Assembly: GCF_037893015.1 (NCBI RefSeq)
Contig: NC_133660.1
Span: 283,705,534 to 283,769,533, forward strand
Direction: 5' to 3'
DNA: 64,000 bases
DNA from: Macrotis lagotis
Taxonomy: Eukaryota; Chordata; Mammalia; Peramelemorphia; Peramelidae
The translations under genes and the position numbers were made by a program. The number at the start of each line of letters is the position of its first letter. Positions within the stretch are counted from its first letter, which is position 1. Shown here in pieces: positions 47,201 to 58,500 of the stretch. The notes beneath the pieces were generated by a model. The model had not been told where the DNA came from, searched no databases, and saw only the letters and a list, made by a program, of their open reading frames with translations.

Positions 47201-48322
47201 CCCCAGGGCCAGCAGCAGCTCCACGCACTCGGCCAACTCCGGGGCCCCGGCCCCACCGTCCCTGCGGAGGGAGATGGAAGTGAAGGGGGGGTGGGGAACA
47301 AAACCCGGTGGGGAACGGGGCGGGGCGCGGGCTACCTGAACTTATGGCGCAGCTGCTGTGCCAAGCGGGCGGTGATGAGCTGGCAGTCGTCCTGGATGGC
47401 CCGGAAGGAGGGCATGTGCTGGTACTGCTGCAGGACCGCCCGGGCTCGGCCCTGGTACCGCACCGCCTGCCCGTAGGCCCCCAGCTCCACGCACTTGGTG
47501 AGGCGTGAAGGCAGCTCAAAAAGGAACTGAAGCTTCCTCAGCAGAGCGTGGACACCTGGAGGACAGGGACGGGGCCTGGAAGAAGGGGGGCCCGCAGGGG
47601 AGGGTGGGGGGGGGTCTGGAGGAGAGCGTCAGGGGGCATCTGGAGGGGAAGGCCGGGGGTCTGGGGGGGGGGGCCCCGGGGGCAGACCTGCCAGCTTGGT
47701 GATGCGCTCGTGGCGGTCCTGGAGGGTGGCGCTGATGCGGGCGCTGAAGTCCGTGATGACGGCCATAGTGGTGGACAGGCGGTCCATCTCGTCCTCCATC
47801 TTCCGGAAGTCGTTCTTCATCTTGCGGATGGTGTCTGGGGGGGGGAGAGCCTCCTCAGTGGCGGGGCCCGGGGCCCGCCAGGGTCACTAGACGCGGCGCG
47901 GGGGCGCGCGCGGGGCCTGACCCGTGGCGCAGATGAACTTGTTGTAGTTCTCGTACACCAGGGTCTGCATGTCGCTGTCCAGCGCGCGGATCTGCCGCAC
48001 CATGTCCGTCTCGCTGTCCATCAGCTGGGCCAGGGGGCACTCCTTCCTCAGCTGCGGGACAGGGGGCGGGGGTCAGCCCGGGGCGGGGGTCACGCCCCCC
48101 CCCCCGCGGGGCCGCCCCGCCCACCTTGTCCAGGAACACTTCCGGGTCGAAGTGCGTGCCATTGAGGTCCGTGGGGTCCCGCGGGTCGGGGGTGGCCCCG
48201 GGGGCCGCGGCCTCGGCCTCGGGGAGGCCGTAGTACAGCTTCAGCATCCCGTGCGCCTTGCGCCGCCGCTCGGGGGCCTCGGGCTCCTCCGGGGACGCCC
48301 CCGACCCCGCCGCGGCCTCCAT
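44262..48322 (-). CDS. VPS51: VPS51, GARP/EARP tethering complex subunit
   Basis: Ten exons on the minus strand: 48322-48125, 48051-47922, 47834-47688, 47555-47336, 47261-46544, 46309-46094, 45608-45390, 45075-44954, 44865-44778 and 44522-44262. They encode 772 aa (human 782). VPS51 is a shared subunit of GARP, which tethers endosome-derived vesicles at the trans-Golgi network, and of EARP, which acts in endosomal recycling. The N-terminal Vps51 region is intact ([66 protein letters not shown]). So are the middle ([21 protein letters not shown]-like [19 protein letters not shown]) and the end ([20 protein letters not shown] ... VVEVICERG). Exon 5 is large (718 nt). The exon 2 donor is gtcagg. 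The start is the first ATG, before [10 protein letters not shown]. Confidence 0.96.
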
Positions 48323-48640
48323 CCCGCCCCCCGGCGCCGCCAGCCGGCCCCACCGACACCCAACCGGTCACTTCCGGCGGCGGGGGGGGGAGGGGGGGAA
48401 CCGGGCCGTCTGGGAAAGCGTCCCGCCGGAAGCCGCACGCGCGTGACGATGGTTCCGGCGTTCCCGGCGGCGCGCAGGCGCAAAGCGAGGCTGGCGGAGG
48501 GCCCGCCCCTGGGCGGGAGCAGCGGGCGGAGCCCGGCCCGAGCGCAGAGCCGGAAGTCCCCGAGGCCTCGCCTCTCCGGCTTCCGGCCCGGCCCTGACTG
48601 CCTCAGTTTCCTCAGCTGTACCTCGGCGATGAGGTGACAG
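48323..48640. promoter_or_regulatory. VPS51: VPS51 CpG-island promoter
   Basis: CpG-rich DNA upstream of the VPS51 ATG with repeated ETS-like cttccgg/ccggaag words (near 48371, 48427, 48551 and 48578). A short MIR fragment (ctgcctcagtttcctcagct, about 48598) marks the right end. No divergent gene is seen to its right. Confidence 0.55.
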
Positions 48641-48849
48641 CCTCAGCGTCTCCAGCCGCCCTGGGGGGGCTGGACCTCGCCCCCACCCCCTCCCCAAGCC
48701 AGGCTAGACCCGGCCCCCGCCGCCCAGACGGGCCTGGACACAGGACAGGACAGGACAGCGGGGCGGCCCCGCCGCCCGGCCCCCGGCTGCCGGCTCCTTG
48801 GGGGGCCTCCCCCCAGCTCCAGGGGGGCCCGGCTGGAGGGCCTCTGGAG

Positions 48850-50460
48850 CCCCCACACACACACACACACAAACATGGACACACGCATTCTGACACACAG
48901 ACACATGTCCCCACACACACATGGATTCTCACATACACACACACACACACACACACATACACACAGACGTTCCCCTACAGACGTGGACATTCTGACACAC
49001 ACACTGACACATGTCCCCCACACATGGATTCTTACACATACACACTGACATGTGTCCCCCACACGTATTCACACACATACATAGACACATGTCCCCACAC
49101 ACACACATGGATTCTCACACACACACACAGACGTTCCCCTACAGACGTGGACACACACATTCTGACACAGACACACGTCCCCCACACACATGGATTCTCA
49201 CACACGTTCCCCCAGACATACACATTGTGACACACACACAGACACATGTCCCCACATACACATGGACTCTCACATACACACACACACAGACATTCCCCCT
49301 ACAGATGTGGACACACACATTGTGACACAGACACATGTCCCCACACACACATGGATCCTCACACATACACACACACAGACGTGGACACACACACAGACAC
49401 ACGTCTCCCACACACATGGATTCTCACACATGTTCCCCCAGACATACACATTGTGACACACACACACAGACACATGTCCCCACACGCACACACACAGACA
49501 TTCCCCCTACAGACGTGGACACACACATTGTGACACACACACAGACACATGTCCCCACACACACATGGATCCTCACACACACACGTTTTCCCTACAGATG
49601 TGGACACGCATTCTGACACAGACACATGTCCCCCACACACACATGGATTCTCACACACACACACACAGACGTTCCCCCTACAGACGTGGACACACACATA
49701 CGCAGATACATGTCCCCCACATACATGGATCCCCCCACACACACACTGACACGTGTCCCCCACACACACACATGGATTCTCACACACACAGAGCCCCCTA
49801 CAGACGTGGACACACACATTCTGACACAGACACATGTCCCCACACACACATGGATTTTCACACACACACACACTGACACATGTCCCCACACAAATGTATT
49901 CTCACACACACACAGATGTTCCCCCTGTAGACATGGACACGCATTCTGACACTCATACACACAGACATGTGTCCCCCCACACATGGATTCTCACACACAC
50001 ACACACTGACACATGTCCCCCCACATGTATTCACGCACACATACATAGACACATGTCCTTGCACACACACATGGATTCTCACACACACACAGATGTTCCC
50101 CCTACAGACACGGACACACATTCTGACACACACATACACACAGACATGTGTCCCCCACACATGGATTCTCACACACATTCCCCCAGACACACACATTCTG
50201 ACACACACACTGACATGTGTTCCCCCCACATGGATTCTCACATATGTTCCCCCCAGACACACACACAGATACATGTCCCCCACACACTCACACCCTTGAC
50301 ACAGGCTCCCCTAGACGCACCTGCACACACACCGACACACTCCCCTCATAGACACACATAAACACATTCCCGGACCCCTGTATCCACACTCACACATCCC
50401 CCACAGACACACATGTTCACACTCTTGACACACGTTCCCCCCCCACACACACACACAGGA
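48850..50460. repeat. CA-rich minisatellite array
   Basis: About 1.6 kb of tandem, imperfect units of roughly 70-105 bp. Each unit is built from (CA)n, atggattctcac, gacgttccccctacagacgt, ggacacacacattctgacac and agacacatgtcccc. Repeats of catggattctcac occur near 48920, 49023, 49109, 49190, 49415, 49642, 49772, 49985, 50070, 50160 and 50230. Both strands give long low-complexity frames (HTHTH or CVCVC), which are artefacts of the repeat. Confidence 0.95.
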
Positions 50461-50469
50461 CACTCTAGA

Positions 50470-52170
50470 CAGGCCCTTGCTCCATCGCCACAGGGGTCGT
50501 GGTCTCAGGGGTCTGCCCTGAGGGTTCCGGATGAAACGGGTGATCTGTGTGGGGGAGGCCGGGTCAGACCCAAAGCCCCCTCCTTGCCCCAGCGCTTCCG
50601 GCTGAAGATGAGCTTAGCCGGGCTCGGGAAACCCTGAGATGGAGGGAAGGGCAGGGTCCTTGCCCCTGCTCTGACTCCTTCATTTGATGATCACAATGCC
50701 ACGACCCAGGTTTGGGGGGCTTGACTTCAAACCCCCTGAGCCATCGCACAAGTTGCTAATGCAACCCGTGTCCACAGAAGGAAGGTGGCCGGTATCTTCC
50801 TCCCTTCCCCGAGGCTCCCTCACCTGGGCCCCAGCCAGACCCCTCCCCACCCCCTAGAGGCTCCCGAGAACTCCCCAGGGGTTGGATGAAGCTGCCATGC
50901 CCCTGTCTCGGCCAAGAGCAGAAAGCATCTCACCCTGACCCCCAGCCTCTCCTAGCTTCTCCCGGGAGTGGGGAAGGGGCTACCTCCTGCTAGCATCAGA
51001 TGCTGGCTTTGCTGGGTGGAGGTCCGGTGTGAGGCTCTGTGACCAGTCATGCAGGACCATGAGAGTCTGAGACAAGGAGAAATAACGAACAACCCCCACC
51101 TCGCCCCCCACTCTGGGGGATTTAGCACGCTGCCCACAAGGACACTAGTTGGGTGACCAGGAGACAGGTCGCTAAAAGGCCGTGACCTGGGGGTGTCAGA
51201 GGGGAGTGGGATGGGGGGCCTCGATGGGCTGAGGGATGCAGAGGCCGGCTTGGGCTGGATGTGCATCGGGCCAGGCCCCTCGGAGACGAGGTATCGAAGC
51301 GCCGGACCAGATGGCCACCAAAGTCTTCGCCTGCCCCCTGAAGGCAGGGGACGAGGAGGGGGATAGTGTGATAGATGACCCAGGCGGCTACGAGGGGTGT
51401 GTGTGGCAGGTGGACATTTGGGGGATCGACTCAGGGTGCCTCCACTCTGGGGTCATCTTCCCCATAGATTGCCGTGACCTCAGGCCTTGTTAGGGCTTAG
51501 CGATGTCCCCAGGGGAGAGGACGGGGCCAAGGGAGAGACCACATGATCCTTGTTTGAGAAGCTGCAGGGGAAGCACATGGGCTTGGGGGAGCTGGCCTTA
51601 GGTGCCCCCCCCAGCTCTGACTCGTCTATAAAAAGCCCCAAAAGTCAGTGGCTTCCCAAATCCCCTTTAAACTGCTCCACTCGGGACCCTCCCCAACCTA
51701 GCCTCAGCCCTCTTCCATCTCAGGCCCACCCCAGGGACTGACTCTCTTCTGCTCCTGGGGCCCGCCCTCTGTCACCTCTCCCTTTGAAGGCCCCTCCTCC
51801 AGACCCCCACTTCCCCGCCTCTTGCAGGGTGGCCCCAGCAGGTTCCTGGGTCACTCCCCCCCACCCCAGCCTCCCTACAACCTCCATAAAGACAAGGACA
51901 GAGTTGTGCTCAGCCTGGCGCTTCCAGCCCCCCTCAGGGCCTTAATGTGTTGACTCCCAGGGCCAGGACCCTTGCCCGCCTCTAGTGCCAGGCACTGCCC
52001 CTTGCTGTCCACAGGGCAGTCTTTTCAGAGAGGCAGCGGGCAAAGGATCCTGTCTCTATGGTTCTTCCCAATTCTCTCTTGGTTCTAGATCCTTCCAGGC
52101 ATTCTGGGCCCACTGTTCTTCCTCACGTTCTAGAATGGGTTGCCCCAGTACAGAGTCTGATCTGGCTCTG
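50470..52170. other. VPS51-TMEM262 intergenic, no gene
   Basis: Moderate GC unique sequence. Short MIR-like words occur near 50690-50770. Open frames here lack flanking splice sites and resemble no protein I know. There is no CpG island before TMEM262, in keeping with a tissue-restricted promoter. Confidence 0.45.
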
Positions 52171-52175
52171 CCACC

Positions 52176-52702
52176 ATGCGCTGGCGTGACAGGATCACAG
52201 TCCTCTTCTTTCCACCAGGCGTGGTGCTGACGCTGGCGGCACTGGTGCTCCTAATCCTACACGTGAGCATCTTTGCCAGTGACGTACACAACTTCTGCAT
52301 CACCCGCAACTTCAATTACATGAGCTTCCACAGCACCATCATCCTGCTGGTGAGTGAGGGGGGGACGCAGGGGGCCGAGGCCGGGGAGAGCGGGGCACCA
52401 GTGGGGAGCCCTTTCCATGGTTTGGGGGCTCCAGTTCTCGCAGGTGATGAGCATCTGGTGGGCTTCCCTGGGATCACTCTTCGCGGAGTTGATTGAGGAC
52501 AAGACTATGAGGTGTTTTGCCCTGACTGTCCTAAGTAAGAGTGGGGAGTCTGAAGGGGGGCAGTGGAAAGGGGGCTGGGGGGAGGGGAAGGACTGGATCG
52601 TTTCCAACCCCTTTCTCCCCTGCAGTGCTCAACACAGCCATGTTCATCAACCGCCTGACCTTGGAGTTCCTCACCATCAAATACAGGGAAGAGAAACACT
52701 GA
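52176..52702 (+). CDS. TMEM262: TMEM262 (CATSPER eta), sperm membrane protein
   Basis: Three exons (52176-52349, 52435-52534, 52626-52702) encode 116 aa, the human length. The start ccaccATGc is an excellent initiation context. The protein begins [20 protein letters not shown] and has predicted membrane segments at about residues 10-30, 50-75 and 85-105. Family words include [38 protein letters not shown] and [24 protein letters not shown]262 has been assigned as an accessory subunit of the CatSper calcium channel of the sperm flagellum. The exon 2 donor is ctaa|gtaaga. Its 3' end overlaps the 3' end of ZFPL1. Confidence 0.93.
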
Positions 52703-52765
52703 GAGGCTGGCGAGGGGGTGGGCTCAAGCCTCAGGGGAAGGAAAGGCTGAGCAAGGTTCAGCTTA

Positions 52766-52785
52766 AATAAAGTCTGTCCTTTATT
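52766..52785. terminator. Opposed poly(A) signals of TMEM262 and ZFPL1
   Basis: AATAAA on the plus strand (52766-52771, for TMEM262) and AATAAA on the minus strand (52785-52780, for ZFPL1) lie eight bases apart. Cleavage 10-30 bp beyond each signal would make the two mature mRNAs overlap in antisense by tens of bases. Confidence 0.8.
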
Positions 52786-53095
52786 TTCAACGCCACAGCT
52801 TTTCCTGAGGGAGAGGGAGTGTGGAGAGGAAAGATAGGAGTGGGCTGGTGCTCTGGGGACACCTGAAGAAAAGCAGGTCAGGGGACAGAACTCAGGCCTG
52901 AGGGACCCCTAGGCCCTCAGCAGCAGCAGCCAACAGGCCCCTAGTTCCTCCTGTTAAAGGGGCTTTAGTGTCTCAAGAGATTGGAGAGAGAGAGTGGGCC
53001 AGGGAGCCAGCACCCCCTGCCCCACCCTGATCACGGCTCTCCTCCCAGCTGGGTGGGCTCCCACCAGAGGTGAGGAAGGCAGCGTGGGCTGGGAC

Positions 53096-55110
53096 TCAGG
53101 CTGGGCCCACACGGATGTGAGGGTTCATGAGAGGGTCTAGGTTAGGGTCGCTGTCAGCCGCAGCCCGGCCCAGGCGGGACATGATAACCAGGAGGGCCAG
53201 GAAACCCAGGGCTCCCAGCAGAAACAGCAGTCCTGCCCTCTGCAGCATGGATAAGGGCCGCTTTCGGGACCCTGCCCGGCTCCTGAGGGAGAGAAGCAGA
53301 ATCAGGAGCTACCCTCCTGATGGTCGAGCCCCACCCTGTGTGACTGGGAACCCTTCCAGCCCACCTTCTCCTCTTCCTTCCTCCCTTATATCATTCTACT
53401 GGATCCTGATCCATCTGCACCCCCCACCACCCAGGTTTATTCCCTCTCTACCTAAGCAGCTGGGCTAACCAGCCCAGGGCAGGTCTCCGGCGGTACTTGT
53501 CATCATCACAGTCGCCGTGGGGACCAGGGGCCCGACCACCCTCGCGGGTGTCGTATACTTTTCGAGGAGCGGAAGCTACAGATGAGAACCAGAGGAGCAT
53601 GTGAGCGGACCTCCCCTATGGCTACTCCCCCATTCTTTCCTTTCCTGGCATCAAGTCAGCAATCACCTCCAGCTCCATCTGGACCAAGGGGTAGGAAGTG
53701 TGTTCGGGCCTGGCCTTCTTCTTCCCACAGCCCCATCCCAATCAGTGGCTGGTTATAAGGGAGATGTGTCAGGGAGCCCACGTTCTTTCCGGCCCTCGTT
53801 TTGGGACAAACCGGTCATTTTCTGCCCCCAGGCCTCACCTGACAAGGGCTCGGGGCCGCCCATGTGGATGATGGCGTGCTGCTCCGGCCGGCCAGGGGAA
53901 GGAGGAGGCCGAGAGGGCGTACCATAGAACGCTGGAGTGTCTGAGGAAGGAGTTTGCTCTTCTAGTCCCGAGGGGCTACTTGCTGAAGGCAGGAGAACGC
54001 CCATGAGGAAGGGAAGAAAATACACTTGGGGGGGGTCTGTCTGGGAGTGGGACTAGGAGCGGCAATGTCACTCACTATTGAAGCTGGACCAATCAGAGAA
54101 GCCAGAAGTCTCCAGCGCCTCAGGGCTTGGGGTCACTTCATCAATCTGGAGAGAGACCAAAGACCGCTAAGCACCGGAGGGTGGCCATCCCCCCAGCACC
54201 CCCAAGCCCTTCCCAAGTCTCACCAGGGGTAGGCCCAGGCCAGCTCGGGCCCAGTTGACAGTCGCGAGCTTCTCCCGCAAGGCGGTGGCCACGGGGCCCG
54301 CGAGGTTGGCAGGGGGAAAGACGGGGCCGCTACAGCTGGGGCACTGGTAGCCGGCGGGGGCCGTGTTACGAGGCAGCTGCGCAGCTCGTTCGTTAAGGCA
54401 TGACCAGTGGAAGAGATCTTGCGGGCGGAGAGGGCGAGGAAAAGGGAAGAGGAGCCCGTTGCAGGTCTCTTTAGGAGGCCTCACCCTTTCCCGCTTCCCG
54501 CGTATCTCCCCAGACTGATCTCCGCATCTTTCCTAAGTCTAGCCCAGAGCGAGAGCGGCCCACCCCCGGCCTGACCGCCTGGACTTCTCGGGCTGAGCTA
54601 AATAGCCGAGGAGAGGCTCGCGGCAGCCGTTACCCACGTCATCTTTGAGCCCTCCTGGAGCTCCATCCGTGAGGTCCCTGAGCCTCTGGGGGGGCCGCAG
54701 CCCCGGCTCCGGGCTCCGGGGGCGTCCCGAGGCACCGGCTCGGCGGGCGCGAGAACCCCTCCCGGGCCTCCGGAGGTCCAGGCCGGGCCCCGGGCCTCAC
54801 CGTAGCAGACCAGGCGCGCGGTCTCCCGGGCGGCCAGGAGGCTGTCGCAGAGCCGGCAGTTGGGGTTGTAGTCGCTGTCCTGGAGCCACTGCAGGTACGA
54901 CTGGACGATGCACTGCGGGGGAGGGGGCGTCAGCGGGAGGGGGCCCCGGGCCGCCGCCCCCCGGCCCCGCCCCGGCCCGCCCCGCCCCCCGCCCCGCCCC
55001 GCGCCCACCTTGGCGTGGTTGGCCACCAGGCAGTGCTCGCACACGTTGACCCGGTGCTCGAAGCAGAAGAGGTTGGTCACCTTCCTCTTGGGGCACTTGC
55101 ACAGCCCCAT
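53096..55110 (-). CDS. ZFPL1: ZFPL1, Golgi zinc finger membrane protein
   Basis: Seven coding exons on the minus strand: 55110-55009, 54912-54801, 54417-54224, 54145-54076, 53982-53839, 53575-53452 and 53282-53096. They encode exactly 310 aa, the human length. The N-terminus holds a B-box-like zinc site ([31 protein letters not shown]). A RING-like zinc finger starts at Cys53/Cys56 and continues through [16 protein letters not shown] and [10 protein letters not shown]. Near the C-terminus a single membrane helix (about residues 266-284, [18 protein letters not shown]) anchors the protein in the cis-Golgi, where ZFPL1 binds GM130 and helps keep the stack intact. A non-coding first exon is probable (about 55330-55370). 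The acceptor before the ATG is gccag|ggcgcc. ZFPL1 shares a promoter region with CDCA5. Confidence 0.96.
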
Positions 55111-55371
55111 GGTCTCCCGGGGGGCGCCCTGGCCGGGGAGGGGGAGGGTCACCCGGGAGTGGCGCCCCGCCCCGCCCGAGGCCCCGCCCCTTCGCAGCCC
55201 CCGTGCCCCCTCCCGCCCTCCGACACCGCAGTCGGCCCCCGGGCCCGCGCGAGGGCAGGGGGCTGCCCCGGAGGCCCCCGCACGAGGGCTCGGGGAGCGG
55301 GACGGGCCGCGCTCGCCGGGAGCCGCCGCCTCACCCCTCCGGAGCTTCCTGGGGACTCTTTTGGCTGCCAC

Positions 55372-55560
55372 GTCTCTTCCGGGTGCGGCGCACGGTGATG
55401 ACGCCGCCGCCGCGCGCCTGCGCGCTGAGGGCAGGCGGGCCCGAGGCCGGGCCCCGCCCCTTCGGGCCGCGGCTTCCGTGGCGTCACTTCCGGCTTGGCG
55501 GGGTTTTCGAACGTTCCCGCGGCCCAGGGCGGTTCTCCGGCGGCTCGGGAGCGCCTCGAG
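55372..55560. promoter_or_regulatory. Bidirectional ZFPL1/CDCA5 promoter with CDE/CHR-like site
   Basis: The CpG-rich 190 bp between the ZFPL1 first exon and the CDCA5 ATG include an ETS site (acttccgg, 55486-55493). Next comes ggcgg (55497-55501), four bases, then ttcgaa (55506-55511). GGCGG-N4-TTYGAA is the layout of a CDE/CHR element, bound by the DREAM/MuvB complexes at genes expressed in G2 and mitosis. CDCA5 (sororin) is such a gene, and the element is about 50 bp before its ATG. Confidence 0.6.
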
Positions 55561-58500
55561 ATGTCGGCCAGACGGAGCCGGAGCCGCGGCGGCCCCGGGG
55601 CGGCGGGGGAGCGGGGCGGCGGCGGCGGGCGCTCGGGGGAGCGGGGTGGGGGCGCGCGGGGGAGGGGCGCGGGGGAGGGGCGGGGCGGCGCTGCCCCACG
55701 GGCCTCATGCCCCCTCTCTGCAGACCCCGCGCCCCCGGCCCCCGGCCCGGCCCCGCTGCGGAGGTCTCTGCGGAAATCCGGGCCCGAAGCCCCCGCCCAG
55801 GTGAGCCCCCGCCCCGCCCCCACGGTCCCCCTTCCAGCGCCCCCACCCCGGCCCGGCCCCCCAGCTGCTGGTTTGTTTTGTTTCCCCGATCACGTGCTCC
55901 CGGAGTGTGACGTCATGGCCGGGGAGCCCCTCTGCGCGTTTCTGGGCTTAGAGGGAAAGAAAGAAAGCAGCCCCCCGAAGAGGAGTTTTCGGGAAACGAC
56001 CCTGAAGGATGTTGGGTTTTGTGTTCTCCTGCAGCCCGCACCGGAAGGCCCCTGGCGGGTCTGCCAGGCAGAGCCTTCCGCCCTCACCCAGCAGAGCCCA
56101 CTCCTCTTGTGTGTTGTCTAGGTGTCCACCCCTCGAGTCCAGAGGACTCTCACCCTGAAGAAGATCGTGCCCCGGACCTCACAGGTGAACTCCACTTCCT
56201 CCCTCCCTCGCCTGTTCCCTCAGCCTCCCCTCTGCTTCCAGAACCCACCCCTGTTTTTCTTCCCCTTAGGCTGCCCCTCTTATAACCAGGAAGCTCGTCG
56301 TCACCATGAAGAAGCTGACGATGGGGACCACAGAGGTGAGCCCTCGGCGCTGCCCTGGTCACCCCTTCACGGCCCTGCTCTCGGCCCCCCTCGCCACCTT
56401 CTTCTCTGTTCCCCTCCACCGTGACGACTGGCAGTTGAGTTCCTCGAGTGCAGCCTCGGGTATTCCCCAGCCATGCGACCCTGGGCCAGTCACTTCTCCT
56501 TCCTCTGCCTCAAGATCCTGCTGGAAAAGCATTTTGCAAACCTTGGCTGTTAGGTTCTAGGTGCTAGCAGGATCCAAAGGCCAGAGGAGAGATGCGCTCT
56601 TTATCATACAAGCTTCCATTTTGTCAGAGTTCTGTCCTCTGCATGCTGTTTCTCCCACAGCCCTCAAAGGGGACTCTGAGGCCACTCTCAGCCCCTCACC
56701 TTTTGTCACGTTTTGTTACAGGCCCCCACTTTCCCAGACAGCAAGTCTACAGCCAAGAGTGCATCCCCATCTTCAGAGGTGAGTGGGGGGGAGAGAAACT
56801 GGGAAAAGGAGTTGTACCCCACAGTCCTCTTTTTCTTACATCTCAAAGTCCCCAAGACAAGCTTTAGACGTCTCTGAAGACATGACTAAGCTGGACTCTA
56901 ATCTACTCCCAGGCCTACCTTCCTATACATTCTCTCATTTTGGGGTACCTGCTCTCTCCTATTCTCCAAGGCCTCTTCCAGTAAGCCTCTGGCATCTGTT
57001 CAGTCCAGCCTTCACGTGAGGCCTTTTCACATTTGGCCTGACCGCTTCCATCCTGTCCACTAGCTAGACTGAAAACCACACAAAAAGCCAAGTACTCTGC
57101 CAGATGATTTAGTCAAGGAAAGATTTGTGGAGCTCTCCCCGGGGTGCTTCTCCCACTGAGCATCCAGTCAGTTGGCAAAGGGAAAGTGACCAGGAGAGCT
57201 TTGGGGTGTGGGGGCATTGCCAAGAGGCAGAGGGCCGTTGAGCTGGCCTAGGCCTTGCATGGAAGGAGGGACTATTGGCAGGCCAAGGGCAGGAACCAGA
57301 GAGGGGCCTGTCCAGTTTGTCCCCCTGGAGGGAAGCAGTAGGAAACAATAGGCAGGTGTCCATTATTCAGGGCAGGAGGAAAGGCTCCTTATCTGAGCCC
57401 TACCTCTGTCGTCCTTGGGGAGACCAGTCACGCCACGCATGTTGTTTGTCCTCTCCTGGCTTTCCAGTTTTTTGACACTTGACTGCTCCCTCTTCTCTGG
57501 TCACACCCTGTCTCCAGATTCCCCACCTTTCCTTGCCCAGGCTCTCCTCACTTCTGCCTCTCAGCCTCATCCCCCCACAAGAGGCCTTTTCCAGGATCCC
57601 CAATGCTAGTGCCCCCACCCCCACCCCAGGATGGCTTTGTTTCTACTCTGACCATGGGGAGGGAGATATTTGACAAGGTTTAGACATGTGGCAGGTTCGG
57701 CACCAGGAGCACCTCCAAGCAAATGGGCACATTTGGTGATGGGTCATCTCTTCATGTTTGGTCACAGAAACCATAGGGGAATGGCCATGCACAAGGATAG
57801 GGAGTGACTGAGCAGTGGGTAGGATAGTGAGGAACTGGTAACGTCATTGGAGCCTACAGTCTCCTCCCATGCTTTTCTTTCCTTTCCTTTTTTTCTGACT
57901 TCTTCCTACAGATCCCACTTGTGGAGAAGGAGAACTCTCCTCCTGTACGGGAAAACCCCCCCATCGATAAAAGCAGCCCCCCTCTCACTGCAGGTCCATC
58001 CCTGGAAGTGACCACCACAGTGCTAGACTGTTTGACCCCTAATGCTGTCACCAGACCAGATCTCATGGATGCCAGAGATCTAGAGATGTCCAGGAAAGTC
58101 CGGCGGTCTTACAGCCGCCTTGATGACCTAGGCTTGGGCTCCGGCTCCGGCTCCGGCTCCACCTCCACACCAAACTACTGCCGCCGTTCCTTCTTTGGTT
58201 TTGAAAGGCTCTTGGGTGAGGACCTGGAGAATGTCTCCCCTGTCGTGGGGAAGGAGGCAAAAAGGCAAGCCATCACCCCAACTGCCGAGTCCTGGAGGCC
58301 AGACTCCACCCTCCCTGGCATCACCATGACCAAAGAAAAGCGTCGGAAGAGGAAGGTGCCCGAAATCTTGGTGAGCACTGCCCCCCCCCCCCCCAGGAAG
58401 CTGGGTGGACTGGCCCCTGCCTGGCTAGGAAGCAGAGCCCTTCCCATCTCCCCAGGCTGTCCATGAGGCGGCTACTCTCAAGCAGCTCTGATTGCCCTGA

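Noticed and set aside
46064-47236. A 390-residue continuous minus-strand frame
   Set aside because: It is VPS51 exons 5 and 6 read through the intron between them. Frame-keeping donor and acceptor sites at 46544 and 46309 give the known protein.
48634-50361. Long HTHTH- and CVCVC-type frames on both strands
   Set aside because: They come from the CA-rich minisatellite. All frames are open because the repeat lacks stop words, and no gene signals flank it.
51236-51493. An 85-residue plus-strand frame between VPS51 and TMEM262
   Set aside because: No splice sites, no promoter, no resemblance to known proteins; length is within chance for this GC content.
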